From contig NC_011832.1 of NCBI RefSeq assembly GCF_000021965.1, positions 1,612,001 through 1,676,000 of the forward strand: a DNA stretch of 64,000 nt. The letters run 5' to 3'. Below, piece after piece: positions 1 through 9,190 of the stretch. A program made the translations under genes and the position numbers. Source of the stretch: Methanosphaerula palustris E1-9c. Its GTDB lineage: Archaea > Halobacteriota > Methanomicrobia > Methanomicrobiales > Methanospirillaceae. The first letter of the stretch is position 1; every line of letters begins with the position of its first letter. Under the pieces are notes generated by a model that was not told where the DNA came from, ran no database searches, and saw nothing but the letters and a program-made list of their open reading frames with translations.

Positions 1-1
1 G

Positions 2-520
2 GCCGTCCAGGGGCAGGGCCTCTCCTATGCGACCGGTGTCCGGGGCGGGGACCATATCAATGGATATATGATCTCCCCCGAGATACTCGGGATCCCCAAG
101 CGGCTCGATCCCTTTGAGACAGAGGGGAAGGCCGCCTGGACCAGGACGTTCCAGGACATGACCGCTGCGATCGATGCAAGCGGGATCTGCCTCTTCACCT
201 CGCTGGCGCCGCTCGGGGCCGCGGATTATGCCGCGATGCTCTCCGGGGTGACCGGTATGACGGTCACCGCCGACCAGTTCATGGAGGTCGGCGAGCGGAT
301 CTGGAATCTGCAGAAACTCTTCAACATCAGGGCCGGCCTGACGAAGGCTGACGATACGCTCCCACCGCGGCTGCTGCATGAGCCCCTGCAGGAAGGGGCA
401 CCGAAGGGGAAGGTCTGGGAACGGGAGCCGATGCTCGATCAGTATTACGCAGTCCGGGGGTGGGACGCCGAAGGGCGACCGACCCCACAGACTCTACATC
501 GGCTCGGGCTCTCAGGATGA
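2..520 (+). CDS. Aldehyde ferredoxin oxidoreductase, C-terminal part (5' truncated by window)
   Basis: The reading frame is open from the window edge to a TGA at 518-520, so this is the last ~172 residues of a longer gene. Motifs such as GGDHINGY and the following helical stretch resemble the C-terminal domains of tungstopterin aldehyde:ferredoxin oxidoreductases, and the end fits their C-terminus (WDAEGRPTPQTLHRLGL). These are cytoplasmic enzymes that oxidise aldehydes to acids using ferredoxin. The stop overlaps the start of a MoaD-like gene, the usual AOR neighbour. Substrate cannot be told from this fragment. Confidence 0.85.
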   Translation, partial: AVQGQGLSYATGVRGGDHINGYMISPEILGIPKRLDPFETEGKAAWTRTFQDMTAAIDASGICLFTSLAPLGAADYAAMLSGVTGMTVTADQFMEVGERIWNLQKLFNIRAGLTKADDTLPPRLLHEPLQEGAPKGKVWEREPMLDQYYAVRGWDAEGRPTPQTLHRLGLSG

Positions 521-792
521 TCGTCACGGTCAGGGGGTATGCAGACCTCAGGCTGGTGATCGGAGATCAGGAGGTGGTGCTCCCCGAGGTGGCGACGGTA
601 CAGCACCTGCTCGACCTTCTGATCGTCGATCATCCCGTGATCAGCACGGCACTCTTCGACCAGGCTGGCGCCCTGCTCCCGGCCGTCAACATCTTAAAGA
701 ACGGACGAAACATCTTCTTTTTAAACGGTCTTTCGACCCTGCTCGAGGAGGGAGATCTAATATCTGTCTTCCCGCCGGTGGCCGGCGGGTAA
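517..792 (+). CDS. MoaD/ThiS-family sulfur carrier protein
   Basis: This is a 91-residue ubiquitin-like protein ending in Gly-Gly, the hallmark of MoaD/ThiS proteins that carry sulfur as a C-terminal thiocarboxylate. I chose the ATG at 517 because it overlaps the upstream AOR stop (ATGA), implying translational coupling, and gives the usual family length. It probably supports assembly of the pyranopterin cofactor of the adjacent tungsten oxidoreductase; that pairing is known for AOR loci, but the specific role here is inference. Confidence 0.85.
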   Translation: MIVTVRGYADLRLVIGDQEVVLPEVATVQHLLDLLIVDHPVISTALFDQAGALLPAVNILKNGRNIFFLNGLSTLLEEGDLISVFPPVAGG

Positions 793-804
793 ATCCTCCC
801 TGTT

Positions 805-1827
805 TCAGAGGGCGTACCTGAGCAGCGCAGCGATGCCGCCGAGCGCCCAGAGCCGTTCTCCGGGTTCAAAACAACTGCTGAGGACGGTCACAGTGGCGTT
901 CATCTGTTCGGCCTGCTCCATCAGCCGGGCCACTTCGGGATCCCGTATCAGGCGATCAGAGACGATCACCTGGTCCGCAGCCCCGAACGAGATCGCCTGG
1001 CCGACCTCTGCCCGGCCATAGGTGATCAAGCCTTCCATGGCGATCCGCTTCAGCACCTCGTCCATCACCTGCACCTCGCGACCGAGCTGCAGATCGCCGG
1101 CGATCTTGCCGATCACTCCCTGCCCGATCACCTCCTGAACGGCCCCCCGGCCGATCCGCCGGGTCTCAACAACCATCGAGTTGGCCGCGATCGCAGGGTA
1201 CCGGTTCTTTAAAAATCTGGCAAAATCGTCCTTGATGAACCCGGGGCCGGCGATGATGACCGGTCCGGTGATCTGGAGCAGGGGCGTGGCCGCCTCGATG
1301 AAGAATCCCTCCCGGGAATCGACCGGTGCTCCCTTGCCGCTCCCCATTGTGATCGTCAGTACCTGTTCGGGGCCGTACTGCCGGATCCGGAAGAGTTCGG
1401 CCTCGCCCTCCTCGATGGCGAGCACGTGGACCAGTCCGCTCCCGGATGAGTTCACCGCCCGGTCGACCCGTTCGCGGTCGCTCTTCGACCAGAATCGGAT
1501 CACCGAGACCTCGAAGTTCGGCTCAAGGTTCAGGGTGTGGTATGAACCGACGTCAGGCCCGGACTCGATCAAACCGGTGACCCTGAGTCTGGACGAGTAC
1601 TGGTGAAACTCCACTTTCTCGACCCGGATCCCGATCCGGACCGGCCGCTTCTCGGCCTTCTCCGGCCGGAGTTTGTCGGTGGCCGTCTCGACAGACCGGA
1701 AGGTCTGTGCAAAGACAAGATCCCCCGGTGCGATCAGGTGGGAGAGGTGCCAGATATCGTCGACCGATTCGGGGAAGAGGCGTATCTCCCCGTATCCCTG
1801 TCGTATCTCCTGGACGTCGGCCTTCAT
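805..1827 (-). CDS. pelA: mRNA surveillance protein pelota
   Basis: A 340-residue protein of the pelota (Dom34) family, the archaeal ribosome-rescue factor that enters the empty A site of stalled ribosomes with aEF1-alpha and prepares subunits for splitting by ABCE1. The N-terminal Sm-like domain (about residues 1-125, with GYGEIRLFPESVDDIWHL) is followed by the two eRF1-like domains. The start overlaps the stop of the upstream rqcH gene by four bases (ATGA), so the two are co-translated. The length is normal for archaea. ABCE1 lies about 2.3 kb away on the other strand. Confidence 0.95.
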   Translation of the reverse strand: MKADVQEIRQGYGEIRLFPESVDDIWHLSHLIAPGDLVFAQTFRSVETATDKLRPEKAEKRPVRIGIRVEKVEFHQYSSRLRVTGLIESGPDVGSYHTLNLEPNFEVSVIRFWSKSDRERVDRAVNSSGSGLVHVLAIEEGEAELFRIRQYGPEQVLTITMGSGKGAPVDSREGFFIEAATPLLQITGPVIIAGPGFIKDDFARFLKNRYPAIAANSMVVETRRIGRGAVQEVIGQGVIGKIAGDLQLGREVQVMDEVLKRIAMEGLITYGRAEVGQAISFGAADQVIVSDRLIRDPEVARLMEQAEQMNATVTVLSSCFEPGERLWALGGIAALLRYAL

Positions 1828-3713
1828 ACCCCGACGATCTCTGAACCGCCGGGCGGAACATAGCCGGCGACCTGCTCGGTGTTCAACACCGTCTTCAACC
1901 CTTTCCAGTCCTCTTCTGGGATCGTGTCACGAAGTTGCCGCAGCACCTTCTTTGCGATATCGTTCGGTTCGTACGGGCCCGGCTTCAGCAGCACCCGCTG
2001 CGTTGTCCAGGCTTCGACCGCATTCACCGGCCCCCCAATCACCGCCGCGTTCGGCTCGGTCTGGTAACCGATGGCCACCCCGAGCGGAACGCTCTTGAAG
2101 TACGTCCGTTCGCCTCTGACGATGAACGACCCGCGGGAGACGAACTCGCCGGCCTCCGGGGTCTTGCTGACCTGGTCGGGGCGGACCGCGTAGACGTCGG
2201 CAGAGAAGTGGCCGCTCCGCCATGCACCTGAGTACGAGGCGGCGAACTGGGCCACCTCGTCCATCTGTTCGGTCTTCCCCTTGACGATCACCACACTGGC
2301 CCCATGGACGTCGGCATGGACGAAGGTGTCGCCCCCTTCCATGTACCGCTTCACCAGTTCCTCGTTCTGGCCGGCGTCCCTGCCTCCGAGCACCAGACAG
2401 TTATCACTGGTGAAGAACCAGCGGAACCGGTGATACCACCGCTTCTTCAGCGGGGTCAGGTGGACCTTGCTCGTGGCTTTCTTTGCCACCGGCCGCTCCA
2501 TCGCGGACACAGCCCCGTCCCGCTTCTTCTTGAACTTCTTGACCTGCGCATAGTAGCGTTCGAGGTTCACCTCGATGCTCTCATGCACATGGATCAGTAC
2601 CTTCTTCCCATCGAGGAGGAGGTCCACCGCTGCCTCAGCTGGATGGACGCCGGCGATCTGTCGGGCCACATCGTTGTCGCTCTCCTTGAGCATCGATCCG
2701 ATCTCCTGCCAGGAGAGGGTTTTACTGGCCGCATCCAGAGTTTTGATCACATCGGTGACCAGCGTATAGTTCTCGTAGATCAGGTCGACGATCGCCTTGT
2801 TCAGAACGATCTTCTTATCGAACGATTTGAGCGCCGCCTCCTGCTGAAGCCGGATCCGTTCCTCCCGCGGGATCGGTGCCTTCTTCTGCGGCCCCTCGTG
2901 CCTGGTCACCAGGGGATAGATCGCTTCGAGCGCCTCGGAGAAGGTGGGGTGGTGGCTGATTGGAGTCATTCCAGTCAGCACGATCGGCCAGGCCCCGCCG
3001 CTGGTGACCACCGGGTCACGATCTTCGCTGACCCGGGTGAAGAGCCTCTCCAGCGCCGCCCCAATGGCGATCGGATTGGCTTCGGTGGCCGGGGTCTCCT
3101 TACTGATCCCGGCACCGGTGCAGACCTCCTCGGCGTACTGCCCGCCGAGCATACACCCGACGGCTACGGTCCTGACCACATCCCGATCGGATGTGGCGAG
3201 TAACGTCTTCAGTGCCTCCTGGTCCGGAGCCGTCTCACTGCTGCCCGAGTAGGTGTAGACGACCCCCGGAATCACCTCCCGGTCCTTGAACCGGTGATGC
3301 CAGAGCGGCTTGATGATCGTCATCTGATCGTCACAGAGGATGACGTTCCCTTCATCGAAGAGTTCGATCACCAGGTGCAGCGTCGTGTCCCGCTTGCCGA
3401 TCACAAAGGTCACGACCCGCTGGAGCCCCTGCTGTCGGATCTCAAGAACCCTCCCCCCTTCGAGGTACTTCCGGAGCAGCATTGCAAAGGACGGTGGGTT
3501 CTTGGGTGGATTCGGCAGGACCGTTGCGAGATGGATTCGCCGTCCTGACTCGATGAGCAGGTGATACTTTGCATGCTCCTCGCCATTGAGCCTGATGCTC
3601 AGCATCTTGTTGTCATACTGGTAGATCTTGTTGATCCAGAGCGGCAGATGCTCGCGCAGTTCCGCTGTTACTGCGAGCAGGTCGACGCCGCTCATCCCCT
3701 GTGTTGTCGCCAT
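1824..3713 (-). CDS. rqcH: Ribosome quality control factor RqcH (NFACT family)
   Basis: A 629-residue NFACT protein homologous to bacterial RqcH and eukaryotic Rqc2/NEMF, which bind split large subunits carrying peptidyl-tRNA and can add C-terminal tails. Visible parts are the NFACT-N domain (about residues 1-210), a long helical middle (about 280-410), and an NFACT-R domain from about 425 containing LVLGGRDA and DTFVHADVHGAS, the archaeal counterpart of the bacterial DIPGSH motif. The gene overlaps pelA downstream. Many databases name this family fibronectin-binding protein A, a misleading label. Tailing activity in this organism is inference. Confidence 0.93.
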   Translation of the reverse strand: MATTQGMSGVDLLAVTAELREHLPLWINKIYQYDNKMLSIRLNGEEHAKYHLLIESGRRIHLATVLPNPPKNPPSFAMLLRKYLEGGRVLEIRQQGLQRVVTFVIGKRDTTLHLVIELFDEGNVILCDDQMTIIKPLWHHRFKDREVIPGVVYTYSGSSETAPDQEALKTLLATSDRDVVRTVAVGCMLGGQYAEEVCTGAGISKETPATEANPIAIGAALERLFTRVSEDRDPVVTSGGAWPIVLTGMTPISHHPTFSEALEAIYPLVTRHEGPQKKAPIPREERIRLQQEAALKSFDKKIVLNKAIVDLIYENYTLVTDVIKTLDAASKTLSWQEIGSMLKESDNDVARQIAGVHPAEAAVDLLLDGKKVLIHVHESIEVNLERYYAQVKKFKKKRDGAVSAMERPVAKKATSKVHLTPLKKRWYHRFRWFFTSDNCLVLGGRDAGQNEELVKRYMEGGDTFVHADVHGASVVIVKGKTEQMDEVAQFAASYSGAWRSGHFSADVYAVRPDQVSKTPEAGEFVSRGSFIVRGERTYFKSVPLGVAIGYQTEPNAAVIGGPVNAVEAWTTQRVLLKPGPYEPNDIAKKVLRQLRDTIPEEDWKGLKTVLNTEQVAGYVPPGGSEIVGV

Positions 3714-3770
3714 CCGTATACCAAGTTAAATATGGTCTTACTACCTAAAAATAAGACTACTGGTGTCACT

Positions 3771-4133
3771 ATGAGCGGTCCACAGAGTTCACCTCCTGCA
3801 GAGGAGAAGGGAGAGCAACGTTCCTCCTCGGAAAAGCAGAAGGAACATATCAGGCGCATACTCAGAACGCTGATCGCCTGCTTTCTTGGGATGATCACAG
3901 GATACATCTCGTTTGTCGTCGGCGGAACCCCTGATGCCAACCTGATCCAGCCGAACCTGTTGCTGGAGATCCTGATCCTGATGGCCGGGGTCGTCGTCCA
4001 GAAGCATGTGATGGTACTCCTCCGGATCGATCCCTCCAAACTGGCCTCCAAAGACTGGTTCTACCAGTCATTCATGACCTTTGCCCTCTGGTTCATCACT
4101 CTGACGATCCTGCTCACGACTTCAGTCCAGTGA
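3771..4133 (+). CDS. EMC6-like small membrane protein
   Basis: A 120-residue protein with a charged, Ser/Glu/Lys-rich N-terminus (about 30 residues) and three predicted membrane helices (about 32-55, 62-82, 95-118). The layout and the glycine-rich first helix (LGMITGYISFVVGG) resemble the archaeal relatives of EMC6, a subunit of the eukaryotic membrane-protein insertase complex. The ATG at 3771 was chosen because the frame upstream runs into the divergent rqcH gene. It is followed almost directly by ABCE1, suggesting a link between translation termination and membrane insertion. Family assignment is by pattern only. Confidence 0.6.
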   Translation: MSGPQSSPPAEEKGEQRSSSEKQKEHIRRILRTLIACFLGMITGYISFVVGGTPDANLIQPNLLLEILILMAGVVVQKHVMVLLRIDPSKLASKDWFYQSFMTFALWFITLTILLTTSVQ

Positions 4134-4139
4134 TTGATC

Positions 4140-5909
4140 ATGCGAATAGCTATAGTACATCGAGAACGCTGCCACCCCCGAAAATGCGGGACAGAATGTA
4201 TCCATTACTGCCCCCGTGTCCGGACTGGCGACGAAACCATCATCATCGGAGAGAGTAAGAAGGCCGAGATCTCTGAGGAACTCTGTGTCGGATGCGGGAT
4301 CTGTGTGAAGAAATGCCCGTTCGATGCCCTCGATATCATCTCGTTACCTGAGGAACTCGAGGTGCCGACCCATCGGTATGGCAAGAACGGATTTGCCCTG
4401 TACGGGCTTCCCATTCCAGTTCCTGGGAAGGTGACCGGGATCCTCGGAGCCAATGGTATCGGAAAGAGTACCTCGGTGAAGATCCTGAGCGGTTCCCTGC
4501 AGCCCAACATGGGGGACCTGGAGAGCGGAGCCTCCTGGGACGAGGTGTTGAAGAAGTTTGCCGGCACCGAACTCTTCGACTATCTGAAGATGGTTTCGGA
4601 GAAGCAGATCAAAGTCTCCTTAAAACCGCAGTACATCGATTACATCCCGAAGGTCTTCACCGGCACAGCAGAGGAACTGCTGAGGACCACCGATGAACGC
4701 GGAAAACTGGACCAGTATGTCTCGGCTCTGAAGTTGGATGCGATCCTCGACCGGAAGATCGACGAACTCTCTGGCGGGGAACTGCAGCGGGTGGCGATCG
4801 CTGCCTGCCTCTCCCGGGTCGCCGACTTCTACTTCCTCGACGAGATCACCCCGTTCCTCGACATCTATCAGCGGATGGTGACGGCCAGGCTGATACGGGA
4901 TCTTGCGGTGGAGAAACCGATTGTGATCGTCGAGCACGACCTTGCGATCCTCGACATGCTGGCCGACACAGTCCATGTCGGTTACGGCCGGCCATCGGTC
5001 TTTGGTGTGATCACCAGGCCCAAGGGGGTCCGGATCGGGATCAACCAGTATCTTGACGGGTTCCTGCACGAGGAGAATGTCAGGTTCCGCGAGTATGCGG
5101 TGGTCTTTGACAAGCGGGCCCATTCGGTTGAAGCGATGCGGAACGTCCTCTTCACGTTCCCACCGATGACCAAGACCTATCCTGCCTTCTCGCTCGGTGT
5201 GCATGGCGGCGAGGTTCGACGGGGCGAGGTGCTCGGGGTAGTCGGAGCCAACGGTATCGGGAAGAGTACCTTTGCAAAACTGCTGGCCGGGGTCGAAGAG
5301 CCTGACGGAGGTCCAAACGATCTGAAGGTGAAGGTCTCGTTCAAACCGCAGTATGTGAAAGGGGACACCGATGCAACGGTCGAGTTACTGCTCAGGGGAA
5401 TTACGAAGAAGTTCGACAGTTCCTACTACCAGCATGAGATCGTCGAACCGCTCTCCCTGAATCCGATCCTCCAGTCTCCAGTAAACACTCTCTCTGGCGG
5501 AGAACTGCAACGGGTGGCGATCGCTGCCTGCCTCTCGAAGGATGCCGACCTCTACATCCTCGACGAGCCGAGCGCCCATCTCGATGTCGAGCAGCGGGTC
5601 AAGGTGACCCGGATGATCAAGCACCTGGCCGAAGGGCGGGATGCCGGGATCATGGTGATCGACCATGACATCTATATGATCGACATGATCAGTGAACGGA
5701 TCCTGGTCTTCGAGGGAGAACCTGGCCGGCATGGGGAGGCCGCAGGGCCGTTCGATATGCGGGAGGGGATGAACCGATTCCTGCAGAACCTCGGGGTCAC
5801 CTTCCGGCGGGACAAGACTGGCAGGCCCAGGATCAACAAACCTGACTCATTCCTCGATCGTGAGCAGAAGACGAACCGTGAGTATTACTATTATACCGCT
5901 GAAGAGTGA
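4140..5909 (+). CDS. abce1: Ribosome recycling ATPase ABCE1 (Rli1)
   Basis: A 589-residue soluble twin-ATPase that splits 70S ribosomes after termination or pelota-mediated rescue. The N-terminus carries eight cysteines for two [4Fe-4S] clusters (C11, C16, C20, C24; C49, C52, C55, C59). Each nucleotide-binding domain has GANGIGKST and LSGGELQR. Walker B of the first domain reads FLDEITPFLD, where many homologues have a DEPSS-type sequence. I prefer the ATG at 4140 (MRIAIVHRERC) over an in-frame TTG at 4134 because family members start this way. It lies seven bases after the EMC6-like gene. Confidence 0.96.
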   Translation: MRIAIVHRERCHPRKCGTECIHYCPRVRTGDETIIIGESKKAEISEELCVGCGICVKKCPFDALDIISLPEELEVPTHRYGKNGFALYGLPIPVPGKVTGILGANGIGKSTSVKILSGSLQPNMGDLESGASWDEVLKKFAGTELFDYLKMVSEKQIKVSLKPQYIDYIPKVFTGTAEELLRTTDERGKLDQYVSALKLDAILDRKIDELSGGELQRVAIAACLSRVADFYFLDEITPFLDIYQRMVTARLIRDLAVEKPIVIVEHDLAILDMLADTVHVGYGRPSVFGVITRPKGVRIGINQYLDGFLHEENVRFREYAVVFDKRAHSVEAMRNVLFTFPPMTKTYPAFSLGVHGGEVRRGEVLGVVGANGIGKSTFAKLLAGVEEPDGGPNDLKVKVSFKPQYVKGDTDATVELLLRGITKKFDSSYYQHEIVEPLSLNPILQSPVNTLSGGELQRVAIAACLSKDADLYILDEPSAHLDVEQRVKVTRMIKHLAEGRDAGIMVIDHDIYMIDMISERILVFEGEPGRHGEAAGPFDMREGMNRFLQNLGVTFRRDKTGRPRINKPDSFLDREQKTNREYYYYTAEE

Positions 5910-5999
5910 TACAGTCACCACGGGTTTTGCCCTATTGGTCACTCCTTCTTTATTTTGATTGTTATTTTCCCTCATTACCCGACATAAGGATCTACTCTG

Positions 6000-6007
6000 T
6001 TTAAATA
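6000..6007 (+). promoter_or_regulatory. TATA box for the 6033 gene
   Basis: TTTAAATA at 6000-6007 is centred about 30 bases upstream of the ATG at 6033. No convincing Shine-Dalgarno sequence precedes that ATG. This geometry is that of an archaeal promoter producing a leaderless mRNA. Confidence 0.6.
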
Positions 6008-6032
6008 GGTTGATACGTATCTTTTAGAGTAT

Positions 6033-7226
6033 ATGCGGGAAGAGCGGCTCTCTGATGCGATTCTTTATGAGAAACTGGATCTGATGAAGAACGACTTCTT
6101 CGGATACATCGAGCATCACTCAGCAAAAGTGGATGAAAACCTGCCGGTCTTTTACGGGCATGTGTTAGCAGCTCTTGAAAATTCGTTTCCCGATCTCGAT
6201 GATAGTGCCTTTGATATGTTCATCGATACGATCACGTTCAAGGTGCTCGACTGCTCGGTACACGGGGGAGAGGCCGAGTTCATCTCCAAGGTCCAGACCA
6301 ATGCCGGACGGGCAAAACGGAAGAGCCGGGGAACTGCCGGTATCGATATCATGGCAGGGTTAAACCTGCTTAAAAAGGGGGATTACCTGAATGCGGCGCC
6401 ATACCTGCGAAAGTATGCCACCCTGGACGCAATGATCGGGATTGCGGCAGCGTACTGTTCCTATATGCTTGCACGGCAGAACCAGGACCCGTCTCTGGAC
6501 GGAACGTTTAAGCCCGACGATATCCGTGAACTGGAGGCCCGTGAACAGATGATTGAACTGGCCCGATTGAAGGTGCCGATTCGTGGGATCTATCACCCTG
6601 ACACCATCGATACCACCTGGATGGACCGTGCTTTCTGGACGATGATCCAGATCTCGCTGGACTGGTTCCCGGACGAGCAGTGGTTCCTCAAACTTGGCAT
6701 CATGAAAGCAAAGGCAGACGGAAACACAGCGAAGCGGGCGATGCTTCTCTCCATCAGTGTTGAGCGGTTCTATGATAGCATGTTCTTCCTCCGTGAACTC
6801 TACTACTTCCGGCTCGAACAGCGGGATGCCGGCGGGGCTGCAGGGGTCGTCAAACAGATGATGCAGCAGCGGCCGCCAGATGACCTGGAACCTGTCTACT
6901 ATGGATTAAAACTCTCGCTGTTGACGACAAGAAGAATCACCTACTACAGTTTCCGACGACAGGCCAGGACGCACGCGATGCCGAATCAGGTGATCAGCAT
7001 GCTCGATTGTGTCTTTGAACTGATGAGCGGCAAACAGTACGAAGCGCTATTGAACCTCAAAGAGATCAAAAAAAGTTTTCCTGAATTGTTCTTCTTCACA
7101 ACCGCGATCGAATATATCGCCCACGACTTTACCGACTCTGATAATACCAGAGTGAAGCGGGCCAAGAAGGCCCTGACCGATGCAGTCGACCAGTACTGTC
7201 GTTCAGTCCTGAAGATCCCGCTCTAG
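6033..7226 (+). CDS. Hypothetical helical protein (397 aa)
   Basis: I do not recognise this family. The 397-residue product is soluble, almost entirely helical by appearance, rich in aromatic and charged residues, with no signal peptide, membrane segment or catalytic motif. Repeating helix pairs in the middle (about 110-360) suggest a TPR-like scaffold. A strong TATA box about 30 bases upstream suggests a leaderless transcript. Its 3' end overlaps the convergent nog1 gene by 24 bases. It is probably lineage-specific; its placement among ribosome-related genes hints at, but does not prove, a related role. Confidence 0.8.
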   Translation: MREERLSDAILYEKLDLMKNDFFGYIEHHSAKVDENLPVFYGHVLAALENSFPDLDDSAFDMFIDTITFKVLDCSVHGGEAEFISKVQTNAGRAKRKSRGTAGIDIMAGLNLLKKGDYLNAAPYLRKYATLDAMIGIAAAYCSYMLARQNQDPSLDGTFKPDDIRELEAREQMIELARLKVPIRGIYHPDTIDTTWMDRAFWTMIQISLDWFPDEQWFLKLGIMKAKADGNTAKRAMLLSISVERFYDSMFFLRELYYFRLEQRDAGGAAGVVKQMMQQRPPDDLEPVYYGLKLSLLTTRRITYYSFRRQARTHAMPNQVISMLDCVFELMSGKQYEALLNLKEIKKSFPELFFFTTAIEYIAHDFTDSDNTRVKRAKKALTDAVDQYCRSVLKIPL

Positions 7227-8282
7227 GCTCTCGTCGGTCTTATCAGAGTCCTTCTCTTCGACTTCCCAGTAGAACGGTTTCGAATACTCCAGAGTGGTCT
7301 CCTCCGGAGTGCTGCTCTCCAAAATCATGGCTGATCGTGCCAGGTGCTGCGCCGGGTAGCCGCTCTGGTATGCGAGCAGCGCTGTGAGTACCTCGTCGAC
7401 ACCCTCGCTGGACTTGGTCGACATCAGCATATATCCCTCTTTCTTGACCAGGTCGGACTTGTTGATCACTGTTACCATCGGAACCGAGACCATCTCTTCG
7501 ACCTCTGCTCTGAGCTGTTCCTGCTCTTCGAACTGGTACCCGCAGTGCTCACTGGCATCGATGATGAAGAGGATCGCATCGGCGATGTTCATCAGTGCAC
7601 AGAGGGCTTGCTTCTCGATGGGGTTCCGCTCATCAGCAGGACGATCCAGGATACCAGGGGTATCGACGAACTGGACCCTACCAGCCGGCTCATTCCGGTG
7701 ACCGAGGATCACCCCTTTGGTGGTGAACGGATAGGCCGCCACTTCAGGGGTCGCCGTCGAGACGAGCTGGATGAACGAGGACTTCCCTACATTTGGATAC
7801 CCAGCCACGACGACTGTATACTCGTCGCTGACATGAGGTAGTTTTCTGAGGACATTTCTGACCTGGTTTAAGAATCTGAGCTCGCCATCCACCTGATGGA
7901 CGATCGAGGCGATCCTGGCCACTCCCTGCTTCCGAACCGCGATCTTATCATCAGACCTGCGCATCTTTGCCGAGAGCTGGTAACCCTTCTCGCGCGTGTT
8001 CTTGGCTGCCCAGCCTACTGCACCAAGGGCCTTCTTCAGCCGCTCGACCCCGTACAGGATGTCGACCATCTGGAAATAGAACGGCGGTAATTCCTCCATT
8101 TCAGGGAATTTCTGGATGATGGAGACCAGTTTGTCATGGACTGAGGCCGTGACTGACATCAGAAATTCATTATTGGCGCGGTCTTTGTTCCGCTTCTCCT
8201 TCATCTTCGCTGCCGCTCGCCGAAACGACCGATCAAGGATCTCATCGGCGGTCGGTATCGTCGGCATCTTCTCAAATTCCAT
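7203..8282 (-). CDS. nog1: Nog1-family ribosome assembly GTPase
   Basis: A 359-residue GTPase of the Obg/Nog1 group. The first ~160 residues form the helical Nog1 N-terminal domain. The G domain follows, with GYPNVGKSS (G1), a threonine switch (PFTTKG), DTPGILDRP (G3) and NKSDLV (G4). In eukaryotes Nog1 acts in 60S subunit maturation; an equivalent role in archaeal 50S assembly is assumed. The C-terminal tail is acidic and lysine-containing. It is close to other ribosome-linked genes in the window. Confidence 0.92.
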   Translation of the reverse strand: MEFEKMPTIPTADEILDRSFRRAAAKMKEKRNKDRANNEFLMSVTASVHDKLVSIIQKFPEMEELPPFYFQMVDILYGVERLKKALGAVGWAAKNTREKGYQLSAKMRRSDDKIAVRKQGVARIASIVHQVDGELRFLNQVRNVLRKLPHVSDEYTVVVAGYPNVGKSSFIQLVSTATPEVAAYPFTTKGVILGHRNEPAGRVQFVDTPGILDRPADERNPIEKQALCALMNIADAILFIIDASEHCGYQFEEQEQLRAEVEEMVSVPMVTVINKSDLVKKEGYMLMSTKSSEGVDEVLTALLAYQSGYPAQHLARSAMILESSTPEETTLEYSKPFYWEVEEKDSDKTDESLERDLQD

Positions 8283-8339
8283 AGCAGTTCACCCCAGAGG
8301 ACACTCTGCTATCAATATGCTGTCTGAATATAAATGAAA

Positions 8340-8395
8340 GATGTACAGGGCACTCTTAACTACAAAATAAAAAAGAATAGTGCCTGAAAAAGCAG
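8340..8395 (-). terminator. Likely terminator of the FKBP gene
   Basis: Downstream of the stop on the minus strand a short hairpin (CCTGC-TTTTT-CAGG type) is followed by T-rich tracts, the usual archaeal termination signal. Confidence 0.5.
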
Positions 8396-8398
8396 GGT

Positions 8399-9133
8399 TT
8401 ATGCCTGCTCAGGGGCAGGTTCCTGCTCTATGGCAGGTGCTGCCTCTTCTGGAACTGCCTCTTCTGGTGTTGCTTCCGGACGCTTGACGGACTCGATGAG
8501 TTTGATCTCCTTGATATCAGCGACGATCTCGAAGATATCATGGACAATCGTTCCTCTCCAGAGGAGCCACCGGCGGTCGTAGGTGATCGCTGGTGGAAGC
8601 GATATAGTCAGGACACCATCCTCGAGGACGACATCCATGGACTTACCGGCGTACAGCTGGATCAACCCTCTGATCTTCTCGATCGGGTCCTCGACGAGCC
8701 CTTCGATGGTGTAGTGGTACTGCAGGGTCTGTCCTGCGAGGTTGTGGTTGTAGTCGATGACGGCACGGCCGCCGATGATGTCGCGGACGACACCTTCACG
8801 GTTCTCGATCTGGACCCGGGCACCGACCTGCGGTTTGTTCTTGAACTTCTTGACCGGGATCGCCTCGACCTGGTTTCTGTCGTAAGGGCCGAAACCCTTC
8901 TCCGGCGGAACTTCGACATCTCCTTCATCGCTGGCTTCCTTGCCGATCAGAGCCTCATCGAGCCCTGCGATCACATGGCCGCGACCGAGCTGGATCACGA
9001 TTGGTCCGTACTCTGCAGACGGGTTGTCGATCCCCGCCTCCTTCGCCTTCTCTTCTACGGTGGTGTCAAATACGATCCCGTCCACCGTGCCGGTATAGTT
9101 AAGTCTGATAAATTCCCCTGTGTTCAGTGCCAT
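8399..9133 (-). CDS. FKBP-type peptidyl-prolyl isomerase (long archaeal type)
   Basis: A 244-residue SlyD-like isomerase and chaperone. The FKBP fold begins with FIRLNYTGTVDG and contains LGRGHVIAGLDEAL and the inserted-flap segment with VPPEKGFGPYD. The C-terminal half is the extra domain of long archaeal FKBPs, and the last ~25 residues are a Pro/Ala/Glu-rich tail. I chose the ATG at 9133 (MALNTGEF) because AAGGTGA lies just upstream; an earlier in-frame start at 9163 lacks such a site. It is divergent from the CYTH gene. Confidence 0.92.
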   Translation of the reverse strand: MALNTGEFIRLNYTGTVDGIVFDTTVEEKAKEAGIDNPSAEYGPIVIQLGRGHVIAGLDEALIGKEASDEGDVEVPPEKGFGPYDRNQVEAIPVKKFKNKPQVGARVQIENREGVVRDIIGGRAVIDYNHNLAGQTLQYHYTIEGLVEDPIEKIRGLIQLYAGKSMDVVLEDGVLTISLPPAITYDRRWLLWRGTIVHDIFEIVADIKEIKLIESVKRPEATPEEAVPEEAAPAIEQEPAPEQA

Positions 9134-9190
9134 CTTATTCACCTTGACTATATTAAATCTCAACGAATATAGATAAAGTAGTGAGATCAG

